Below are positions 49,827 through 54,371 of a stretch of 54,371 nucleotides of DNA, piece after piece. The stretch's first letter is position 1. Each line of letters begins with the position of its first letter. Location of the stretch: the NCBI GenBank assembly GCA_963976695.1, contig CAXBMB010000020.1:1-54371 (forward strand). The letters run 5' to 3'. The position numbers were made by a program, and so were the translations under genes. Source of the stretch: CAXBMB01 sp963976695 (GTDB taxonomy: Bacteria; Pseudomonadota; Alphaproteobacteria; Kiloniellales; DSM-21159). The notes below the pieces were generated by a model. That model made no database searches and had not been told where the DNA came from. It was given only the letters and a program-made list of their open reading frames with translations.

Positions 49827-50534
49827 ATGATTGAACTTTTTGCATATGGTGACGCCGGCTGGGGGGATGAAATCCTGCAGGGGTTGGCGGTCACCGTTCA
49901 GCTGGCCCTTGCAACCCTGCCCCTGGGCCTGGCCCTGGGATTTCTGGCGGCCTTCGCCTCGATGTCCGAGCTGCGCCTGCTGCGGTTTATCGGGTTGGGC
50001 TACACCACCGTGATGCGCGGCCTGCCCGAAATTCTGACGCTCTTCGTGGTCTACAATGGCGTCGGGGTGCTGTTGAACAAGCTGCGCCTCTGGTGGGATC
50101 CAGCGGCTGGAAGCGGCGACTTCAGCCCTTTCGTCGCCGGCATCATCGCGCTGGGCATGGTTTTCGGCGCCTTCGCCGCCGAGGTGATCCGCGGCGCGTT
50201 CAGCGCGCTCGACGAGGGCCAAGCCGAGGCCGGCCGCGCGGTCGGCATGCGCCCGTCGCAAATCTTCTGGCGCATCAAGCTGCCGCAGCTTTGGCGCTTT
50301 GCCCTGCCGGGGCTGGGCAATCTTTGGATCAACATGCTCAAAGACACCGCGCTGGTCTCGGTCATTGCCCTCAACGACCTGATGCGGATGACCAAGGTCG
50401 CGGTGGGGGTGACGAAGCAGCCCTTTACCTTCTACCTGGTGGCATTGCTGCTCTACTGGCTGCTGTGTCTGATTTCCGAGTTTATCCTGGCGCGGATGGA
50501 ACGCCACGCCAATCGCGGCATCCGGGGAGTGTGA
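49827..50534 (+). CDS. Polar amino-acid ABC transporter permease (HisQ-like)
   Basis: The 235-residue protein has about five membrane segments and the EAA loop DEGQAEAGRAVGMRPSQIFW (about 131-150). The N-terminal GVAVTVQLALATLPLGLALG-like segment is usual for HisMQ-type permeases. AAAGG lies eight bases before ATG 49827. Together with the next gene it forms the membrane channel of the importer. Confidence 0.94.
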   Translation: MIELFAYGDAGWGDEILQGLAVTVQLALATLPLGLALGFLAAFASMSELRLLRFIGLGYTTVMRGLPEILTLFVVYNGVGVLLNKLRLWWDPAAGSGDFSPFVAGIIALGMVFGAFAAEVIRGAFSALDEGQAEAGRAVGMRPSQIFWRIKLPQLWRFALPGLGNLWINMLKDTALVSVIALNDLMRMTKVAVGVTKQPFTFYLVALLLYWLLCLISEFILARMERHANRGIRGV

Positions 50535-50535
50535 A

Positions 50536-51261
50536 ATGAACCCGATTGAGATCCTTGTTGAATACTGGCCGCGGCTCCTCGACGGCACGCTGATGACGCT
50601 GAAGTTGACCTTCCTGGGCGCGTTGATCGCCGGTCTGGTGGCGCCCGGTTTTGCGCTGATTCGCGTCTATGCCTCGCCGCTCGCCCAATCGCCGCTGCGC
50701 CTCTATATCTCCTTCATGCGCGGCACGCCGATCCTGGCGCAGCTCTTCCTGGTTTTTTACGGCTCGGGCCAGTTCCGCGCCGAGTTAACCGACTTGGGCC
50801 TCTGGGGCTTTTTCCGCGACCCCTTCAACTGCGCCCTGCTGGTCTTCGCGGTCAACTCCACCGCCTATCAAACCGAAATTCTGCGCGGCGGCATCCAGGG
50901 CGTGCCGCGCGGCGAGATCGAGGCGGCGCGGGCCGTTGGCATGGGCCCCATCACCCTGCTGCGGCGGGTGATCTTTCCCCATGCTTACCGCATCGCCTGG
51001 CCGGCGCTGGGCAACGAGGTGATCCTTTTGATGAAGGCCAGCGCACTGGCCAGCGTGATCACCGTCTTCGACCTGTTGGGGCGCACCCGGCAGATCTTCT
51101 CGCGCACTTTCGATTTTTCCACCTACCTTTGGGCGGCGCTCATCTACCTCTGTATCACGGCGGCCTTCGTGCTGCTGTGGCGGCTGGTTGAGCGGCGACT
51201 GAGCCGCCATATCCACGCCCGCGCCGCCACGGCGTCGATCATTAAGGAAATCCGGACATGA
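50536..51261 (+). CDS. Polar amino-acid ABC transporter permease (HisM-like)
   Basis: The 241-residue protein is the second channel subunit: YISFMRGTPILAQLFLVFYG near 55, NSTAYQTEILRGGI and the EAA loop GEIEAARAVGMGPITLLRRV near 127-146. It starts one base after the stop of the first permease and overlaps the ATPase gene by 4 bases (ATGA), a tight operon arrangement. Confidence 0.94.
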   Translation: MNPIEILVEYWPRLLDGTLMTLKLTFLGALIAGLVAPGFALIRVYASPLAQSPLRLYISFMRGTPILAQLFLVFYGSGQFRAELTDLGLWGFFRDPFNCALLVFAVNSTAYQTEILRGGIQGVPRGEIEAARAVGMGPITLLRRVIFPHAYRIAWPALGNEVILLMKASALASVITVFDLLGRTRQIFSRTFDFSTYLWAALIYLCITAAFVLLWRLVERRLSRHIHARAATASIIKEIRT

Positions 51262-52016
51262 CCCAGCCCGAGATCATTCTCAAGGCCGAGGATATCCACA
51301 AATCCTACGGAACTGTCGAGGTGCTCAAGGGCATCACGCTGGAGGCCCGCAATCACGATGTCGTCTCGATCCTCGGCGCCTCGGGCTCGGGCAAGAGCAC
51401 CTTTCTGCGCTGCCTCAATTTCCTCGAAACCCCGACCTCGGGCCGGGTGACCGTGCATGGCGAGGAAATCACCGTGCGGCGCGGCAAACCGCTGAGCCCG
51501 CGCCAGGTGGAAGGGGTGCGCCAGCGTCTCGGCATGGTGTTCCAGCAATTCAACCTCTGGAGCCACCGCACGGTGCTGGAAAACGTCATGGAAGGCCCGG
51601 TGCAGGTGCGCCGAACCCCGAAAGCCGAGGCCCGCGACAAGGCCAAGGCCTTGCTCGACCGCGTCGGCCTGAGCGATCGGATAGACATGTATCCCTCGCA
51701 GCTGTCCGGCGGCCAGCAGCAGCGCGTCGCCATCGCCCGCGCGCTGGCGATGGAACCCGACGCGATCCTGTTTGACGAACCGACCTCGGCGCTCGATCCC
51801 GAACTGGTCGGCGAAGTGCTGAAGGTCATGCAATCGCTTGCCGAGGAAGGGCGCACCATGATCGTGGTCACTCACGAAATGTCCTTCGCCCGCGACGTGT
51901 CGACCGAAGTGGTCTTCCTGCACGAGGGCCGCATCCTCGAACAGGGCCCGCCCGAGGAGATGTTCACCAAGCCGAAATCACCCGAATTTCAGCGTTTTAT
52001 CGCCAAGGTTCGCTAG
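51258..52016 (+). CDS. Polar amino-acid ABC transporter ATP-binding protein
   Basis: The 252-residue protein has Walker A GASGSGKST near 34-42, signature LSGGQQQRVAIARALAM near 152, Walker B ILFDEPTSALD and switch His in VVTHEMSFA. The order and length fit HisP/ArtP/OccP-type ATPases. It energises the importer made of the three preceding proteins. Its stop lies 125 bp before the enolase-family racemase gene. Confidence 0.95.
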   Translation: MTQPEIILKAEDIHKSYGTVEVLKGITLEARNHDVVSILGASGSGKSTFLRCLNFLETPTSGRVTVHGEEITVRRGKPLSPRQVEGVRQRLGMVFQQFNLWSHRTVLENVMEGPVQVRRTPKAEARDKAKALLDRVGLSDRIDMYPSQLSGGQQQRVAIARALAMEPDAILFDEPTSALDPELVGEVLKVMQSLAEEGRTMIVVTHEMSFARDVSTEVVFLHEGRILEQGPPEEMFTKPKSPEFQRFIAKVR

Positions 52017-52141
52017 CCGGCATTGGGCTTGGAAAGCCGCAGGTCGCCGCTCGGCTCCGTCGTCAAACTCCCACTCTCGCGCGCGCCGATCGCGCCGGGA
52101 GGCCGCAGTCCCACCGTCCCCTTCTTTTGAATGAGCCCCCC

Positions 52142-53311
52142 ATGCAAGACCTTTCCCCCACCCCAGCCCAGCATTCCGCCGGGCCGCCGAGCCGACGCCC
52201 GGATCTTCTGATCGAGGCCGCCGAGCTCCGCATCGTCAGCCTGCCGCTGCTGACCCCCTTCGTCATCTCGAACGGCACCATGACCTGCAAGACCTTCCCG
52301 CTGCTGGTGCTCAAGGCCGCCGGCATCGAGGGCGTGGCCGAGGCGGTGATGGATCCGGCGCCGGACTATCTGGAAGAAACCATCGCCGGGTCGATGGACT
52401 TCCTGCGCCGGGTGCTGCTGCCCCGGATCGTCGGCCAGCGCTTCGCCGCACCCGCCGACCTGGCCCCGATCCTTGATCCCTGGCGCGGCAACCGGATGAG
52501 CAAGGCGGTGGTCGAGATGGCCTTCTGGGACCTCTGGGCCAAAAGCCTGGGACAACCGCTGAAAGCCGTGCTCGGCGGCAGCGGCGACGCGGTGGATGTG
52601 GGGGTGAGCCTGGGCATCGCGCCGATCGACACCACGCTGGCGCGGGTCGATGAAGCGCTGGACAAAGGCTACAAGCGCACCAAGCTGAAGATCGCCCGCG
52701 GCCATGACGTGAAGCTGGTCGAGGCGGTGCGGAACCGCCACCCCGAGATCAAGCTGACGGTCGACGCCAATACCGACTACGGGCTGGCCGATCTGCCGGT
52801 GCTGCAGGCGTTGGACGACTTCGGGCTCGACTACATCGAGCAACCGCTGGCCTACGACGACATTCACGATCACGCCCAGGTGCAGCGCGTCTTGAAGACG
52901 GCGATCTGCCTGGACGAGAGCATTCGTAGCGCCGTCGATGCCCGCAAGGCGCTCGAAGCCCGGGCGGCGCGGGTGATCAACATCAAGGTCGGCCGGGTCG
53001 GCGGCTTCATGGCGGCCCGCGCCATCCACGATGTCAGCGAGGCCTTCGGCGCGCCGGTCTGGTGCGGCGGCATGCTGGAAAGCGGCATCGGCCGGGCGCA
53101 CAACATCCACCTGGCGACGCTGCGCAACTTCACCAAGCCCGGCGACACCTCCAGCGCCAGCCGCTATTTTCAGCGCGATATCATCCAGGAGCCGCTGGAG
53201 GCCGAGAACGGCCGGATGGCGGTGCCGGGCAACGGCCCGGGACTGGGCGTCACGCTGGATCGCGACTACCTGGAAAGCGTTACCGATCACCAAGAGGAGA
53301 TCCGCCCGTGA
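52142..53311 (+). CDS. Enolase-superfamily N-acylamino-acid racemase/o-succinylbenzoate synthase-like enzyme
   Basis: The 389-residue protein keeps all active-site residues of the OSBS/NSAR group: Lys181-x-Lys183 (TKLKI), metal ligands Asp208 (VDANTDYG), Glu233 (YIEQPL), Asp258 (CLDES), and Lys282 (INIKVGRVGG), spaced 25, 25, 25 and 24 as in the family. WCGGMLESGIGRAHNIHLA is also typical. Genomic position next to a GNAT gene and an amino-acid importer favours N-succinylamino-acid racemase over menaquinone synthesis. ATG 52142 is used; a TTG five codons upstream is possible. The N-terminal 20 residues are Pro/Ser-rich. Confidence 0.92.
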   Translation: MQDLSPTPAQHSAGPPSRRPDLLIEAAELRIVSLPLLTPFVISNGTMTCKTFPLLVLKAAGIEGVAEAVMDPAPDYLEETIAGSMDFLRRVLLPRIVGQRFAAPADLAPILDPWRGNRMSKAVVEMAFWDLWAKSLGQPLKAVLGGSGDAVDVGVSLGIAPIDTTLARVDEALDKGYKRTKLKIARGHDVKLVEAVRNRHPEIKLTVDANTDYGLADLPVLQALDDFGLDYIEQPLAYDDIHDHAQVQRVLKTAICLDESIRSAVDARKALEARAARVINIKVGRVGGFMAARAIHDVSEAFGAPVWCGGMLESGIGRAHNIHLATLRNFTKPGDTSSASRYFQRDIIQEPLEAENGRMAVPGNGPGLGVTLDRDYLESVTDHQEEIRP

Positions 53312-54072
53312 CCCGGCGCGACAAGATCGAGATCCGCGAACTGGCGACGCTCGCCGAGATGAAGCGGGCCGAGGCCTTGCAGGTTGAGGTCTGGGGCGAA
53401 GGCGACATACCTGAAAATTCCGACCTGATGCTGGCGATGCAGCACGAAGGTGGGCTGGTGGCCGGCGGTTTCCTCGACGGGCGACTGCTGGGTTTTCTGT
53501 TCGGCTTCCCCTCTTCCACCGCCGGGGTGCAGCACTCGCACCGCTTGGCGGTCCACCCCGACAGCCGCGGCCTGGGTCTGGGCACACAGCTCAAATGGTT
53601 CCAGCGCGACTGGTGTCTGGCGCGCGACATCACCCTGGTCCGCTGGACCTATGACCCGCTGCGCCGGGTCAACGCCAATCTCAACATCGCCCGGCTGGGC
53701 GCCACGGCGGGCACCTACTTCGTGAACTACTACGGCGAAATGATGGGCATCAACGCGGGCGTGCCCTCGGACCGGCTGCTGGCGGAATGGCAACTGGACT
53801 CGCCCTGGGTGCAGCAGCGCGCCGACAACGTTACCAGCGCCCGCCAAACCGACCCGGCCGCGCCAGCGGCCCCCACGCACCCGGCGGAAGTGTTGCGGGC
53901 CGCGATCCCGGCTGATTTTCCGGCGCTGCTGTCCGCCGCGCCCGACCAGGCCCTGATCGAGCGTCTGCGTCTGCGCGCGCAACTGATGGATTGCTTTCAG
54001 CAGGGCTATCGGATCGTCGATTTCGATCGCGACGCCTGCTGCTATCTGCTGGCGCAGGTTTCCCCGGCATAG
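53308..54072 (+). CDS. GNAT-family acyltransferase (COG3375-like)
   Basis: The 254-residue protein has a GNAT core with the acyl-CoA loop LAVHPDSRGLGLGTQLKWFQ (about 79-98) and YDPLRRVNANLNIARLGA near 125, which resemble COG3375 acetyltransferases. Members paired with N-succinylamino-acid racemase in Geobacillus and Deinococcus succinylate D-amino acids. The start GTG 53308 has AGAGGAG upstream and overlaps the racemase stop (GTGA), so the two are coupled. The matching N-succinyl-L-amino-acid hydrolase is not in the window. Confidence 0.88.
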   Translation: MTRRDKIEIRELATLAEMKRAEALQVEVWGEGDIPENSDLMLAMQHEGGLVAGGFLDGRLLGFLFGFPSSTAGVQHSHRLAVHPDSRGLGLGTQLKWFQRDWCLARDITLVRWTYDPLRRVNANLNIARLGATAGTYFVNYYGEMMGINAGVPSDRLLAEWQLDSPWVQQRADNVTSARQTDPAAPAAPTHPAEVLRAAIPADFPALLSAAPDQALIERLRLRAQLMDCFQQGYRIVDFDRDACCYLLAQVSPA

Positions 54073-54220
54073 CGACCGGTCGGCGCACCGCCCAAAGGGT
54101 GGGCGAACGTCGCGACCGCAGCCGCGAAAACCGGACGCAAAACCAGACACCCGGCCACAGATCCGCCACAACAACTAGGGGGCGGCCCGCAAGGACCGCC
54201 CCATCGCTTGGCGTCGGACT

Positions 54221-54275
54221 GGGTTAACCGAAATCGCATCGCAATCCGGTTTAACCCCTGTCTCTGGCGCTGATC
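54221..54275. repeat. Dispersed intergenic repeat, copy 7
   Basis: GGGTTAA (54221-54227) and TTAACCC (54251-54257) are inverted arms around an ATCGCATCGCAATCCGG-type spacer, followed by CTCTGGCG, the reverse complement of the CCAGAG edge of copy 3. It lies between the GNAT gene and a convergent partial gene; the rest of 54073-54220 shows nothing recognisable. Confidence 0.6.
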
Positions 54276-54289
54276 ACCCTCGCGCAACA

Positions 54290-54304
54290 GCGTTTCGGAA
54301 ACGC
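54290..54304. terminator. Small hairpin after the partial - strand gene
   Basis: GCGTTT (54290-54295) and AAACGC (54299-54304) pair around a 3-base loop directly after the stop codon at 54305-54307. There is no T-run, so terminator function is uncertain. Confidence 0.35.
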
Positions 54305-54371
54305 TCACTCAACCAGGACGGCTTCCTTCTTGGCCGCTTTGCCGCCGCCGGTGGGGCCGCCGGTGGGGCCG
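54305..54371 (-). CDS. C-terminal end of an unidentified protein (cut by window edge)
   Basis: On the - strand the last 22 codons read a Gly/Pro/Thr repeat (GPTGGPTGGG) followed by KAAKKEAVLVE and TGA at 54307-54305. The repeat comes from a 12-bp direct repeat GCCGGTGGGGCC. The tail is too short and too low in complexity to identify the family; only the reading frame and a stop followed by a hairpin support it. Confidence 0.4.
   Translation of the reverse strand, partial: GPTGGPTGGGKAAKKEAVLVE

Overview
The window is GC-rich DNA with dense, often overlapping bacterial genes and no tRNA, rRNA or CRISPR array. The gene families point to an alphaproteobacterium, probably Rhodospirillales-like: a fused CysN/APS kinase, a DUF6314 protein, a betaine/TMAO-type transporter with a double-domain permease, a non-pyrrolysine MttB homologue, a hydroxyproline epimerase and a phage-CII-like regulator outside any prophage. 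This placement is inference from gene content. At least seven intergenic elements look like one dispersed family, several of them starting CTAGAGTCGGATCGGTTTAA.

Bases 1-24200 form a surface-polysaccharide region. On the + strand there are three large paralogous two-domain family 2 glycosyltransferases (the first cut by the window edge), a SAM methyltransferase, and cysD-cysNC, which make APS/PAPS and so suggest a sulfated glycan. An IS5-type transposase relic and a bidirectional terminator follow. On the - strand come dTDP-rhamnose genes (rfbC, an SDR epimerase, rfbD, rfbA; no rfbB in sight), then two overlapping glycosyltransferases. An O-antigen ligase-like membrane protein and asnB lie on the + strand, and a family 4 glycosyltransferase and a ChaN-type protein on the - strand.

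Bases 24400-27020 hold a rhomboid protease, an inositol-monophosphatase/histidinol-phosphatase-like enzyme and a DeoR/GlpR-type regulator. Divergent from the regulator is a methylated-amine locus (27300-40100): an OpuAC-type binding protein, ATPase and double permease, a choline-kinase-like phosphotransferase, a dimethylglycine/sarcosine dehydrogenase-like flavoprotein with a GcvT domain, an MmgE/PrpD protein, a GlxA-type AraC regulator, an MttB-family methyltransferase and a small CII-like protein. The genes fit import of a quaternary amine or N-oxide and stepwise demethylation into the folate C1 pool.

Bases 40100-54300 are dominated by amino-acid and acyl-CoA stereochemistry. A two-cysteine hydroxyproline/proline epimerase, a DadA-like oxidase and a GntR regulator look like a hydroxyproline module, with matching candidate operators at 41071-41085 and 45207-45220. 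Then come a FemAB/DUF482-like protein, an alpha-methylacyl-CoA racemase-like enzyme keeping the His/Asp/Glu set, and an RpiR-led operon with a polar amino-acid ABC importer, an N-acylamino-acid racemase-type enolase and a GNAT acyltransferase. The last two match two of the three steps of the known D- to L-amino-acid conversion by N-succinylation. The final 67 bases hold the C-terminus of a - strand gene of unknown identity.
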